From an uncultured Clostridia bacterium (GTDB lineage Bacteria > Bacillota > Clostridia > Oscillospirales > Butyricicoccaceae): a stretch of DNA of 64,000 nucleotides. The DNA lies in the NCBI GenBank assembly GCA_910586575.1, contig CAJUJQ010000003.1:9066-73065 (forward strand), written 5' to 3'. Position numbers and translations under genes: made by a program. Each line of letters begins with the position of its first letter. The stretch's first letter is position 1. A model generated the notes under the pieces. That model was not told the origin of the DNA, searched no databases, and was given only the letters and a program-made list of their open reading frames with translations. Shown here piece by piece: positions 1-7,855 of this stretch.

Positions 1-2
1 AA

Positions 3-125
3 CCCGAGTGCCTGAAAAAAGCGCGCAAGGCCAAGGCGCTTGAGCGGGCATTCGGCTGCGCGGTGCCGCCCGAGGTTTATGACGCGCTCGAAGAACAACT
101 GAAGGAGGCGGGGAATGACGGATAA
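3..125 (+). CDS. rnpM: YlxR/RnpM family RNA-binding protein, C-terminal end only
   Basis: The reading frame enters from outside the window and gives the last 40 residues before TAA. The sequence ECLKKARKAKALERAF followed by a short acidic helix matches the C-terminus of the YlxR (DUF448) family, known in Firmicutes as RnpM, a small RNA-binding protein that modulates RNase P. It overlaps the start of the next gene by 11 bases, so the two are translationally coupled. Its place just before ylxQ and infB is the usual nusA-ylxR-ylxQ-infB order. The start and N-terminal part are not visible. Confidence 0.85.
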   Translation, partial: PECLKKARKAKALERAFGCAVPPEVYDALEEQLKEAGNDG

Positions 126-750
126 TGGCGTTTGCAGCCTGCTGGGGCTGGCAAAGCGTGCGGGCAAGCTGGCAGCCGGTGACGAGCCGGTGCGCGAACT
201 GCTGCGGGACGGTATCGTCCGGGCAGTGTTCCTGGCGTCCGACGCGGGCGCGTCCGCCACACGGCAGGCGGAATTTGCGGCGGAACGCGCGCAGGCGCCG
301 CTGCTCAGGCTTCCGGTAACGGTGGCGGAGCTGGGCGGCGCGCTGGGGCGCAAGGCGTGTGCGCTGTGCGCGGTCAGCGACAGCGGCTTTGCGGCGAAGG
401 CGGCGGAAAAGCTGGCGGCGGTTGACCCGGCGGCGCAGGAGGCCGCGCGGGTGCTGGCGGCAAGCCATGCCCGCTTCCAATCGCGGCGCGGTACGAAAAA
501 ACACAGGCAGGCGGAGCCTTCCGCAGGACAGGCAAAGCCTCGGCAAAGGAACCGCAAGCCGTGCCCCCCGGAGCAAAGCCGCAGGACGGACAGGAAAGGG
601 GCGGCAAGCCGTAAGGCCCCCTCCGCAGGACGGAAACCCGATTCCCCGGGCAGGAGACAGAGCGGCGCCCCGGAACGGAGCCGTACCGGCAGGCGCACGG
701 CGGGGCGAAGCGCTCCCCTTGGCGGGAGCCACAGGAAGCCTTCCAAATAG
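115..750 (+). CDS. ylxQ: L7Ae-family ribosomal protein YlxQ with long basic tail
   Basis: Residues 1-105 form an L7Ae/L30e/S12e/Gadd45-type fold: an opening LLGLAKRAGKLAAG, a central strand RAVFLASDAGASA and the later CALCAVSDSGFA. Family members bind kink-turn RNA. The usual length is about 100 residues, but this protein has 211. Residues 120-211 are a low-complexity tail rich in Arg, Lys, Pro, Ser and Gly with no recognisable domain, probably disordered and RNA-binding. The ATG at 115 overlaps the end of ylxR, and the upstream GAAGGAGGCGGGGA supplies a strong ribosome binding site. The fold assignment is firm; the function of the tail is unknown. Confidence 0.8.
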   Translation: MTDNGVCSLLGLAKRAGKLAAGDEPVRELLRDGIVRAVFLASDAGASATRQAEFAAERAQAPLLRLPVTVAELGGALGRKACALCAVSDSGFAAKAAEKLAAVDPAAQEAARVLAASHARFQSRRGTKKHRQAEPSAGQAKPRQRNRKPCPPEQSRRTDRKGAASRKAPSAGRKPDSPGRRQSGAPERSRTGRRTAGRSAPLGGSHRKPSK

Positions 751-839
751 ATTACAAGACAACAACCAGCCTTTGGCTGATGAATGCGCGGGAACACCGC
801 GCGATAGAACATCCAAGCAATTTACGGAGGTGAGCGCCA

Positions 840-3383
840 ATGGCGATAGAAAACAAATACCGGGTACATGAGGTCGCAAAGGACTTCAACCGGAATACCA
901 AAGATATCACCGATATCCTGACACAATACAGCAAGACCCCCAAAAATCATATGCAGGTGCTTGACGATTTCGAGCTTTCGGTGATTTTCGAGGTTCTGAC
1001 GCAGCAGAACCAGGTCGCTGAAATCGAATCCATCCTGCTTGCGCAGCAGGAGGAACGCGAGAAGCAGCTGGCGGCTGCGCGTGAGAAAGCGGTCAAGCAG
1101 CGGGCGGAAGCGCCCAAAGCGGAAAAGCCCGAACGGGGTGAGCGCTCCGACCGGCGCGGCAAGCAGCAACAGCCTGCCAAACAGCAGCAGCCCGCAAAAC
1201 AACAGCCTGCGAATAAGCAGCAGCCCGCAAAGCAACAGCCCGCGAAACAGCAGCCTGCCAAGCAGCAGCCCGCGAAGCCGCAGCAGCCTGCCAAGCAGCA
1301 ACAGCCCGCGAAGCAGCAGCCTGCCAAGCAACAGCAGCAGCCTCAGCCCGCCGCCAGGCAGCAGGAGCAGGAAGCGCCCCGCCCGAGCAAGGTCAAGCAG
1401 GTGCACGTTATCGATACGCGCGGCGCGGGCGATGTCAACCTTGCCAAATATGACGACCGGATTGATTCGCTGGTACCCGAAAAGGCCAACAAAATGGGCG
1501 CGGGCAAGCAGAAGCTGACCAAACGCAGCGAACAGCGCGGCAAGCAGCAGGTATCGAGCAAGCGCCGGGCCGAAGAACAGGAGAAGATGCGCCGCCTGCA
1601 GCGCCAGCAGCAGATGGCTGCCGCCAAGAAGGTACCGCTGAAAGTCATGATTCCGGACGAAATCAACGTCGGCGAGCTGGCGCAGCGCCTGAAGCGCACG
1701 GCGGCGGATGTAATCAAAGAACTGATGAAACTGGGCGTGATGGCGTCCATCTCGGAAAGCGTCGATTTTGATACAGCGGCGCTGGTCGCCGAGGAAATGG
1801 GCGCGAAGGTCGAAAAGGAAGTCCACATCACCATTGAGGAGCGCCTGTTCGACGAATCCGAGGATCAAGAAGCCGATCTCCTCCCCCGCGACCCGGTCGT
1901 CGTCGTTATGGGGCACGTAGACCACGGCAAGACCTCCCTGCTCGACGCTATCCGCAAGACCAAGGTCACCGAGGGCGAAGCGGGTGGCATCACCCAGCAC
2001 ATCGGCGCGTACCGCGTACAGGTGGGCGACAAGCCGATTACCTTCCTCGATACCCCCGGCCACGCGGCGTTTACGTCTATGCGCGCACGCGGCGCCCAGG
2101 TGACTGATATTGCGATTTTGGTCGTTGCGGCGGACGACGGCATCATGCCGCAGACCATTGAAGCCATCAACCACGCCAAGGCGGCAAACGTGCCGATTAT
2201 CGTGGCGGTGAATAAAATCGACAAGCAGGGCGCGAACCCCGATCGTATCCTCCAGCAGCTGACCGAGTATGAGCTGGTTCCCGAGGAGTGGGGCGGCGAT
2301 ACGGTTGTCTGCCAGATTTCCGCCAAGTTCGGGCAGGGCATTGAGAACCTGCTGGAAATGGTGCTGCTGACCGCCGAGGTGCAGGAGCTTCGCGCGAACC
2401 CGAACCGGCAGGCAAAGGGTACAATCATTGAGGCCAAGCTCGACAAGGGCCGCGGCCCGGTCGCGACCGTCCTCATCCAGAACGGCACGCTGCATGCAGG
2501 CGACGTCATTATCGCGGGTACGGCGGTTGGCCGCGTCCGCGCGATGACCAACGACGACGGCAAGAAAATCCAGTCGGCCGGCCCGTCCGTCCCGGTCGAG
2601 ATTATCGGCCTGGCAGAAGTACCGGGCGCGGGTGATATCTTCTACGCGGTAGACGATGAACGCATGGCACGCGCACTCGTCGAGCAGCGCAAGGAGAAGG
2701 AGAAGGAGGAACGCAACAAGCGCTTCCATAAAGTCACCCTTGATAACCTGTTCGACTCGATTCAGGAGGGCCAGATTAAGGAACTCAATATCATCGTCAA
2801 GGCGGATGTGCAGGGGTCTGTTGAGGCCGTGCGCTCATCGCTCGAAAAGCTGACCTGTGACGAGGTGCGCGTCCATGTAATCCATGGCGCAGTCGGCGCG
2901 ATTAACGAATCCGACGTGATGCTCGCAAGCGCGTCCCACGCGATTATTGTCGGCTTCAATGTGCGCCCCGAGCGCGCGGCTGCCGAGTCGGCGCAGATTC
3001 AGGGCGTTGATATGCGCATGTACCGGATTATCTATGACTGCATCGAGGAGATGGAGCAGGCGATGAAGGGCATGCTCGCGCCCAAGTTCAAGGAAGCCGT
3101 GCTCGGCCATGCCGAGGTGCGCACGACCTTCCGCGTGTCGGGTGTCGGCACGGTGGCGGGCTGCTATGTGCAGGACGGCAAAATCCAGCGTTCGGCACAG
3201 CTGCGTGTGCTGCGTGACAACGTGGTCATCCATGAGGGCGTGCTGGCTTCGCTCAAGCGCTTCAAGGATGACGTGAAGGAAGTCGCGGCGGGCTATGAGT
3301 GCGGCTGCGGCGTGGAAAACTTCAATGATATCAAGGACGGCGACGTGTTCGAGGCCTTTATCATGGAGGAAATTAAGCAGTAA
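840..3383 (+). CDS. infB: Translation initiation factor IF-2
   Basis: This 847-residue GTPase brings initiator tRNA to the 30S subunit and promotes subunit joining. Residues 1-50 are an IF2_N domain. Residues 85-175 are a Lys/Gln/Pro/Ala linker built of repeated KQQPA units. A second IF2_N domain lies at about 275-325. The G domain starts near residue 358 with GHVDHGKT (G1), then [13 protein letters not shown] (G3), NKID (G4) and SAK (G5). Domains II, III and the C-terminal fMet-tRNA-binding domain follow and end in IMEEIKQ. Length and order fit bacterial IF-2. The start ATG at 840 follows GGAGGTGAGCGCCA. A terminator-like hairpin sits just after the stop. Confidence 0.97.
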   Translation: MAIENKYRVHEVAKDFNRNTKDITDILTQYSKTPKNHMQVLDDFELSVIFEVLTQQNQVAEIESILLAQQEEREKQLAAAREKAVKQRAEAPKAEKPERGERSDRRGKQQQPAKQQQPAKQQPANKQQPAKQQPAKQQPAKQQPAKPQQPAKQQQPAKQQPAKQQQQPQPAARQQEQEAPRPSKVKQVHVIDTRGAGDVNLAKYDDRIDSLVPEKANKMGAGKQKLTKRSEQRGKQQVSSKRRAEEQEKMRRLQRQQQMAAAKKVPLKVMIPDEINVGELAQRLKRTAADVIKELMKLGVMASISESVDFDTAALVAEEMGAKVEKEVHITIEERLFDESEDQEADLLPRDPVVVVMGHVDHGKTSLLDAIRKTKVTEGEAGGITQHIGAYRVQVGDKPITFLDTPGHAAFTSMRARGAQVTDIAILVVAADDGIMPQTIEAINHAKAANVPIIVAVNKIDKQGANPDRILQQLTEYELVPEEWGGDTVVCQISAKFGQGIENLLEMVLLTAEVQELRANPNRQAKGTIIEAKLDKGRGPVATVLIQNGTLHAGDVIIAGTAVGRVRAMTNDDGKKIQSAGPSVPVEIIGLAEVPGAGDIFYAVDDERMARALVEQRKEKEKEERNKRFHKVTLDNLFDSIQEGQIKELNIIVKADVQGSVEAVRSSLEKLTCDEVRVHVIHGAVGAINESDVMLASASHAIIVGFNVRPERAAAESAQIQGVDMRMYRIIYDCIEEMEQAMKGMLAPKFKEAVLGHAEVRTTFRVSGVGTVAGCYVQDGKIQRSAQLRVLRDNVVIHEGVLASLKRFKDDVKEVAAGYECGCGVENFNDIKDGDVFEAFIMEEIKQ

Positions 3384-3393
3384 TCAACCAATC

Positions 3394-3425
3394 GCAGGGC
3401 GGGGGTTATGCCCGCCCTGCTTTTT
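3394..3425 (+). terminator. Intrinsic terminator after infB
   Basis: A perfect 10-bp GC stem (3394-3403 with 3411-3420), a 7-base loop and a run of five T follow the infB stop by 11 bases. It would separate infB from rbfA or reduce read-through. The remaining 220 bases before rbfA hold only one weak reading frame. Confidence 0.75.
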
Positions 3426-3648
3426 CACCAGGCAAGGGATTGCGGGGCGCATACGGGAGGGATGCCCGTGGAAGATTATGAAGTGGTAAGGGCTGATTTC
3501 GAGGGACCGCACAGCGCGGCGGCCTGGGAAACATACGGCGTCTGGCGGCGCAGCGCCTGGCGGGCGCGGATACCCGGCGGCTGCTGTTTTGGCGGTATGC
3601 CCTTGTTTGGAAAAAAACTGTCTGAATGAAAGCTATAGAGGGACTGAA

Positions 3649-4029
3649 ATGGCAAATAATCGAACCCAGCGCATTTCTGAAGAGGTGATGCGCGCGCTGG
3701 CCGACGCCATCCGCACGGTGAAAGACCCCCGTTTGCAAAACGGGCTGGTGTCCATCACCCGCTGTGAGGTGACCGGCGACCTGCGCTATGCAAAGGTATA
3801 TATTTCGGTGCTCGGCTCCGAAGCCGACGCAAAAGAGGTAATGCGCGGGCTGAAATCGGCGTCCGGCTGGCTCCGCCGCGAGGTTGGGAGCCGGGTGCAG
3901 CTGCGCTACGCGCCCGAGCTGGTGTTTACGCTTGACCACTCGATTACGCACGGCGCGCATATTTCCGAGGTTTTAAACCGGCTTGGCCGGGAAGGCAAGC
4001 TCGGCGGAAACGAGGAGGACGAAGAATGA
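3649..4029 (+). CDS. rbfA: Ribosome-binding factor A
   Basis: This 126-residue protein assists late maturation of the 30S subunit and 16S rRNA 5'-end processing. It opens with RTQRISEEVMRALADAI and carries the KH-like core with VSITRCEVTGDLRYAKVY, then RYAPELVFTLDHSI near residue 90. That is the RbfA pattern and normal length. The ATG at 3649 is preceded by AGAGGGA at the right distance; an in-frame ATG 60 bases upstream would add an unconserved leader. The stop overlaps the next start as ATGA, so nrnA is coupled to it. Confidence 0.95.
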   Translation: MANNRTQRISEEVMRALADAIRTVKDPRLQNGLVSITRCEVTGDLRYAKVYISVLGSEADAKEVMRGLKSASGWLRREVGSRVQLRYAPELVFTLDHSITHGAHISEVLNRLGREGKLGGNEEDEE

Positions 4030-4994
4030 CAGTTACCGTACAGGAGGCCGCGGAAGCGCTTCGCGGCGCGGATCATATCCTGATTTTTACCCACCGCAGG
4101 CCGGACGGCGATACAACCGGCTGTGCCGGGGCGCTGTGCCGGGGGCTGCGCGCGGCTGGCAAAACGGCGTATTTGTTCCCGAACCCGGATTTGACCCCGC
4201 GCTACGCGCCGCTGAACGCGCCGCTGGTGATGCCGGAGGGCTTTGCACCCGGCTTTCTGGTTTCAACCGATGTCGCGGACACCAATATGCTGCCTGACAG
4301 CGCGGCGGGCTTCGCGGACAAAATCGACCTGGTGATTGACCACCACCGTTCCAACCCGATGTTCGGCGCGCGCAACCTGGTGCGCCCGGAGGCCGGGGCC
4401 TGCGCCGAGGTTATTTACGATATTCTGATGGCGCTCGGCGTGCCCATGACGCGGGAGCTTGCCGAACCGCTGTATGTCGGCGTTTCGACCGATACCGGCT
4501 GCTTTAAGTTCTCCAATACGACTGTGCACACCCATGAAGTCGCGGCGGCGTGCCTTGCGACCGGGCTGGACTGCGGCGAGCTGAACCGCACGCTGTTCGA
4601 GGTCAAAAGCTGGCGGCGGCTGCAAATGGAACAGATTATCATCGAAACCATGGAGTTTTATCATGACCGCAAAATTGCGGTGGCGCTGCTGCGCCGCGCG
4701 GACCTGGACCGGGTCGGCGCAACCGAGGACGATTTGGACTCGATTTCGGCGCTGCCGCGCATGGTCGAGGGCGTGCAGGCGGGGCTGACGCTCACCGAAA
4801 ACAAAAACGGAACCGTGCGGTGCTCGGTGCGCACCACCAAGGAGGTGGACGCGTCCGCGATTTGCCGGAGGTGCGGCGGCGGCGGGCACCTGCGCGCGGG
4901 CGGCGCGACCTTCCCGGCGGGCGTTTCACTGGACGAAGCCAAGCGGAGGGTGCTTGCCGCGGCAGAGGATGCTTACAATGAAAGCGGGCTTTGA
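4026..4994 (+). CDS. nrnA: DHH/DHHA1 phosphoesterase, NrnA-like oligoribonuclease/pAp phosphatase
   Basis: The 322-residue protein has the DHH-family metal motifs: HRRPDGDT near residue 20, a DVADTN segment near residue 80, and VIDHHRSN near residue 103. The C-terminal DHHA1 domain carries GGGGHLRAGGATF. Proteins of this type in Firmicutes degrade 2-5-mer RNA and dephosphorylate 3'-phosphoadenosine 5'-phosphate in the cytoplasm. Placement between rbfA and truB is standard for the group. The start overlaps the rbfA stop by four bases, and the end overlaps truB by 17 bases. Substrate choice between nanoRNA, pAp and c-di-AMP products cannot be read from the sequence. Confidence 0.9.
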   Translation: MTVTVQEAAEALRGADHILIFTHRRPDGDTTGCAGALCRGLRAAGKTAYLFPNPDLTPRYAPLNAPLVMPEGFAPGFLVSTDVADTNMLPDSAAGFADKIDLVIDHHRSNPMFGARNLVRPEAGACAEVIYDILMALGVPMTRELAEPLYVGVSTDTGCFKFSNTTVHTHEVAAACLATGLDCGELNRTLFEVKSWRRLQMEQIIIETMEFYHDRKIAVALLRRADLDRVGATEDDLDSISALPRMVEGVQAGLTLTENKNGTVRCSVRTTKEVDASAICRRCGGGGHLRAGGATFPAGVSLDEAKRRVLAAAEDAYNESGL

Positions 4995-5898
4995 TTATAA
5001 CGGGATTTTGATTGTCGATAAGCCCGCCGGTTTTACCTCCCATGACGTGGTTGCCAAGCTGCGCGGCATGTTCAAAACCCGGCGTATCGGACACGGCGGC
5101 ACGCTCGACCCGATGGCGACCGGCGTGCTGCCGGTGTTCATCGGCGGGGCGACCAAAGCCGCCGACTATGCCGCCGCGCAGGACAAGTCTTACCGCGCGG
5201 GGTTCCAGCTGGGATTTGCGACCGATACGCAGGATATCACCGGTTCGGTGGTGCGGCGCTCCGATATCCGCGTGGAGGAAGCCGCCGTCCGGGCGGCGCT
5301 GGCGCGGTTCGAGGGCAAGCAGACCCAGCTGCCGCCGATGTATTCGGCGGTGCAGGTGAACGGCAAGCGGCTCTATGATTTGGCGCGCAAAGGCATTGAG
5401 GTCGAGCGCCCCGCGCGGGAGATTTCCCTTTCGCGGATAGCACTGGAGCGGTTCGACGGGGACGCGCAGAAAGGGACACTGCTGATTACCTGTTCTAAAG
5501 GCACTTACGTGCGCACCATCGTGCATGATTTGGGCGTGCGGCTGGGAACCTTTGCGGCGATGGACAGCCTGACCCGCACCCGTTCAGGGGCGTACCCGCT
5601 GGAGGAAGCATCCTCTCTGGAAGCCGTGCAGCAGGCGGCGGACGAGGGCAGGCTTGCGGCGCTGCTCCGCCCGACCGATTCGCTGTTCCTGGATTATCCG
5701 GCGGTGACGCTCGATGAGGCGGGCTGGAAGCGCGCGCAGAACGGCGCGTTTATTGATTTCACCCACGCGGCGGGCTGCCCCCGGGAACGCGGCACGCTCT
5801 GCCGGGTTTATTACGGCGGCGCGTTTCAGCTGCTCGGGCGGGTGGACACGCTGCAAAAGGGCGGGTTTGCGCTGTTTGTACACAAAAATTTCCGGTGA
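4978..5898 (+). CDS. truB: tRNA pseudouridine(55) synthase TruB
   Basis: This 306-residue enzyme isomerises U55 in the T-loop of tRNA. It has the opening NGILIVDKPAGFTSHDVV, the catalytic-Asp motif GGTLDPMATGVLP near residue 40, KSYRAGFQLG, and the TruB-specific YSAVQVNGKRLYDLARKG and CSKGTYVRTIVHDLG. I chose the ATG at 4978, inside the end of nrnA, because an upstream in-frame ATG adds only eight unconserved residues. C-terminal residues 230-306 resemble the short PUA-like tail of Firmicute TruB. Confidence 0.95.
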   Translation: MKAGFDYNGILIVDKPAGFTSHDVVAKLRGMFKTRRIGHGGTLDPMATGVLPVFIGGATKAADYAAAQDKSYRAGFQLGFATDTQDITGSVVRRSDIRVEEAAVRAALARFEGKQTQLPPMYSAVQVNGKRLYDLARKGIEVERPAREISLSRIALERFDGDAQKGTLLITCSKGTYVRTIVHDLGVRLGTFAAMDSLTRTRSGAYPLEEASSLEAVQQAADEGRLAALLRPTDSLFLDYPAVTLDEAGWKRAQNGAFIDFTHAAGCPRERGTLCRVYYGGAFQLLGRVDTLQKGGFALFVHKNFR

Positions 5899-5928
5899 AA
5901 AACATGGTTTTGAATGGAGGCTGATTCT

Positions 5929-6501
5929 ATGGGAAAGGCTTTGATTGCCGCGCTCCTGCTGCTGGCGGCTGCCGCGTACGGACAGCCCAGGCAAACGCCG
6001 CTGTCTAAGCTTCCGTCAGATTACAGCCTGGAACAGGCCAAAGCGGATGGCTGTGTCGTTTATGAGGATTTGGATGTCACGCAGGGGCAGGAGCAGTTTG
6101 CTGGCTTTGCCGAACGCGCGGCACGCGGCGAAACATGCGCGGTACGTCTTGCCAATTATTACACCCTGGGTGACCCGTCCCATTATGCCCCCGGCGTCTA
6201 TGAGGCGCTCAAGGATGAATACCCCGTGCTGTACGTGCAGGACTTGTCCTTTGACGGGGAGCGTTATACCCTCCGTGGGATCGACAACAGGAAGGAATAT
6301 TCAAAGCAGTATCAATATCTGATGAAATATGAAGGCCCGTCGGAAACCCCATATGCGGAATACAAGTCCTATATCCGGTATGTGCTGACCAATGACAGTA
6401 CCGTGAGCTGGGAGGAGTTGCAGTGGAGCACATACAGCTCCCTCTACGAGGATAAGATCGACTACAATACGGTTTATACCGACCTGATTTATGATACATA
6501 A
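5929..6501 (+). CDS. Secreted protein of unknown function between truB and ribF
   Basis: I do not recognise a family. The 190-residue product starts MGKALIAALLLLAAAAYGQ, a short signal peptide with probable cleavage near residue 20 and no lipobox cysteine. The mature part is mixed alpha/beta, rich in Tyr and acidic residues, with a repeated-looking pattern of Tyr-x-Tyr near the end and a final TDLIYDT. The start follows TGGAGG by eight bases. It interrupts the common truB-ribF pair; the 30-base and 23-base gaps on its sides suggest it is co-transcribed with them. Confidence 0.6.
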   Translation: MGKALIAALLLLAAAAYGQPRQTPLSKLPSDYSLEQAKADGCVVYEDLDVTQGQEQFAGFAERAARGETCAVRLANYYTLGDPSHYAPGVYEALKDEYPVLYVQDLSFDGERYTLRGIDNRKEYSKQYQYLMKYEGPSETPYAEYKSYIRYVLTNDSTVSWEELQWSTYSSLYEDKIDYNTVYTDLIYDT

Positions 6502-6524
6502 GCGCAATAGGGAGAGATAAAGCC

Positions 6525-7427
6525 ATGGTAGATAACTCGCGTCCCCGGGCAATCGCGCTGGGGTATTTTGACGGCGTGCACCTGGGGCACCGCGCCCTGA
6601 TGGACTGCGCGGTAAAACGCGCCCGCGAAATCGGCGGCATCGCGTCGGTTTTCACCTTTGATGTGCACCCGAGCACCGTGATGACCGGGCGGCCCGTGCC
6701 CCTGCTGACCGCCTCCGAATACCGCGCTGAGGAAATCAAGCTGCTCGGCGGGGTGGATGAGGTGATTTTTGGTCAGTTTGAGCGCCTGCGCACGATGGAT
6801 TGGCGCGATTTCATCCATCAGCTGCTGGTCGGCGAGTTCGGCGCGCGGCATATCATCACCGGCTTTAACAACCGGTTCGGCTACAAGGGATTGGGCACGC
6901 CCGAGGGGCTTGCCGGGGAGTGCGCGAAAATCGGCATCGGCTACGACCGGATTGACGGCGTGCGGGTGGACGGCGTGACCGTCTCTTCCACCTATATCCG
7001 GGGGCTGATTGCCGAGGGCGATATGGAGCGCGCGGCGGCGTTCTTAGGGCATCCGTATACCATTACCGGGCACGTGGAGCACGGCCGCTCAGTCGGCCAT
7101 AAAATGGGCATTCCGACCGTGAACCTGCCGCTGCCCCGGGAAATGGCGCTGCCGCCTTACGGCGTGTATGCCGCCCGCGTCCGCTTCGATGGGCAGAGCT
7201 ACCCGGCGGCGACCAATATTGGTGAAAAGCCGACCTTTATTGACGGCGGCGCGCCGACCATTGAGCCGCATTTGCTGGACTTTGACGGTGACCTGTACGG
7301 CAAACGCATTCATGTGGAGCTGCATAAATTCCTCCGCCCCGAGAGGGCGTTTGCTTCGGTGGATGAGCTGAAAGCGGCAATCGCACTCAATGTGCAGCAG
7401 ACGCGGGATTATTTTCAAAACGCATAA
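6525..7427 (+). CDS. ribF: Bifunctional riboflavin kinase/FAD synthetase
   Basis: The 300-residue enzyme makes FMN and then FAD. The N-terminal FMN adenylyltransferase part has GYFDGVHLGHRAL and, near residue 160, SSTYIR. The C-terminal riboflavin kinase domain (about 180-300) has GIPTVNLPLP, YGVYAA and NIGEKPTF. The N-terminus is about ten to fifteen residues shorter than many RibF proteins, but the first beta strand and the nucleotide-binding turn are intact. It is the last gene of the infB-truB cluster. No FMN-type riboswitch was seen upstream. Confidence 0.95.
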   Translation: MVDNSRPRAIALGYFDGVHLGHRALMDCAVKRAREIGGIASVFTFDVHPSTVMTGRPVPLLTASEYRAEEIKLLGGVDEVIFGQFERLRTMDWRDFIHQLLVGEFGARHIITGFNNRFGYKGLGTPEGLAGECAKIGIGYDRIDGVRVDGVTVSSTYIRGLIAEGDMERAAAFLGHPYTITGHVEHGRSVGHKMGIPTVNLPLPREMALPPYGVYAARVRFDGQSYPAATNIGEKPTFIDGGAPTIEPHLLDFDGDLYGKRIHVELHKFLRPERAFASVDELKAAIALNVQQTRDYFQNA

Positions 7428-7460
7428 GAAGGGGCTGTCTCAATAAAAGCCCCAAAAAAC

Positions 7461-7493
7461 AAAGAGCCAGCCCTGGAAAAGGCTGGCTTTGTT
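7461..7493 (+). terminator. Terminator downstream of ribF
   Basis: AGCCAGCC (7465-7472) pairs perfectly with GGCTGGCT (7481-7488) across an 8-base loop, followed by TTTGTTG. An A-run on the other side means it could act in both directions, also for sbcC. Confidence 0.7.
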
Positions 7494-7517
7494 GTATCAT
7501 TGAAATATGGACAGATA

Positions 7518-7735
7518 ATTATACTCGCGTGCGTTAAAGTTTGCCGTTCGGTTCGCCTGCGCGGCGGGCGGTCCTGCGCGGACAGCGCCAGAGGGACTCA
7601 TCCCTCTGGACTCCCTTTCTCCGCTGCGGCGGGAATTGGAATGGCAATCATCGTTGCTGCACCTTGCCCTGCCCGCCAAACGGATGGCGGGCAGGGTGGG
7701 TGAATACGGCAAATCTTTTCATTCGCGAGTATAAT
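7518..7735. mobile_element. 218-bp MITE-like element, copy 1
   Basis: The ends are a perfect 12-bp terminal inverted repeat, ATTATACTCGCG at 7518-7529 and its complement at 7724-7735. Inside are two strong hairpins: a 9-bp stem around 7588-7609 and a perfect 12-bp GC stem, 7667-7678 with 7685-7696. Nearly the same sequence occurs in reverse orientation at 15230-15435. Small size, terminal inverted repeats, no gene and dispersed copies fit a miniature inverted-repeat transposable element. Short reading frames across it are judged spurious. Confidence 0.7.
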
Positions 7736-7855
7736 ACAAACGGATTATAGCGCACTGAACACAGGATATCGGCTGGTATTGCCGATGGAGACAGAGATTT
7801 CCATACCGCCGGATGAACCGGTGAAACTGCTCAGCTTGAGACAGCCCCTTGTCCG

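Larger units (their letters stand above)
7429..7850. repeat. 422-bp spacer framed by a 15-bp perfect inverted repeat
   Basis: AAGGGGCTGTCTCAA at 7429-7443 recurs as its exact reverse complement at 7836-7850. The two ends lie 1 bp after the ribF stop and 5 bp before the sbcC stop, so the unit fills the space between two convergent genes. Inside are a terminator hairpin and the smaller element at 7518-7735. Terminal inverted repeats of this kind are typical of insertion sequences and their non-autonomous relatives. No transposase reading frame and no clear target duplication are visible. Confidence 0.55.

Noticed and set aside
822..2729. 635-residue reading frame antisense to infB
   Set aside because: It is the mirror of a complete IF-2 gene; Leu/Arg-rich low-complexity content and no ribosome binding site mark it as a high-GC shadow.
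3462..3629. Small plus-strand frame between infB and rbfA
   Set aside because: The GGAGGG is only one base from its ATG, the product resembles nothing, and it directly follows a terminator.
6502..6524. FMN riboswitch before ribF
   Set aside because: The spacer is only 23 bases and holds just a ribosome binding site.
7497..7712. Short proteins encoded within the MITE-like elements
   Set aside because: The frames exist only because the same element is read in both copies; there is no start signal and the hairpins explain the conservation.
7510..7745. Target-site duplication at the MITE-like element
   Set aside because: The bases directly outside the 12-bp ends do not repeat in either copy, so no duplication can be claimed.
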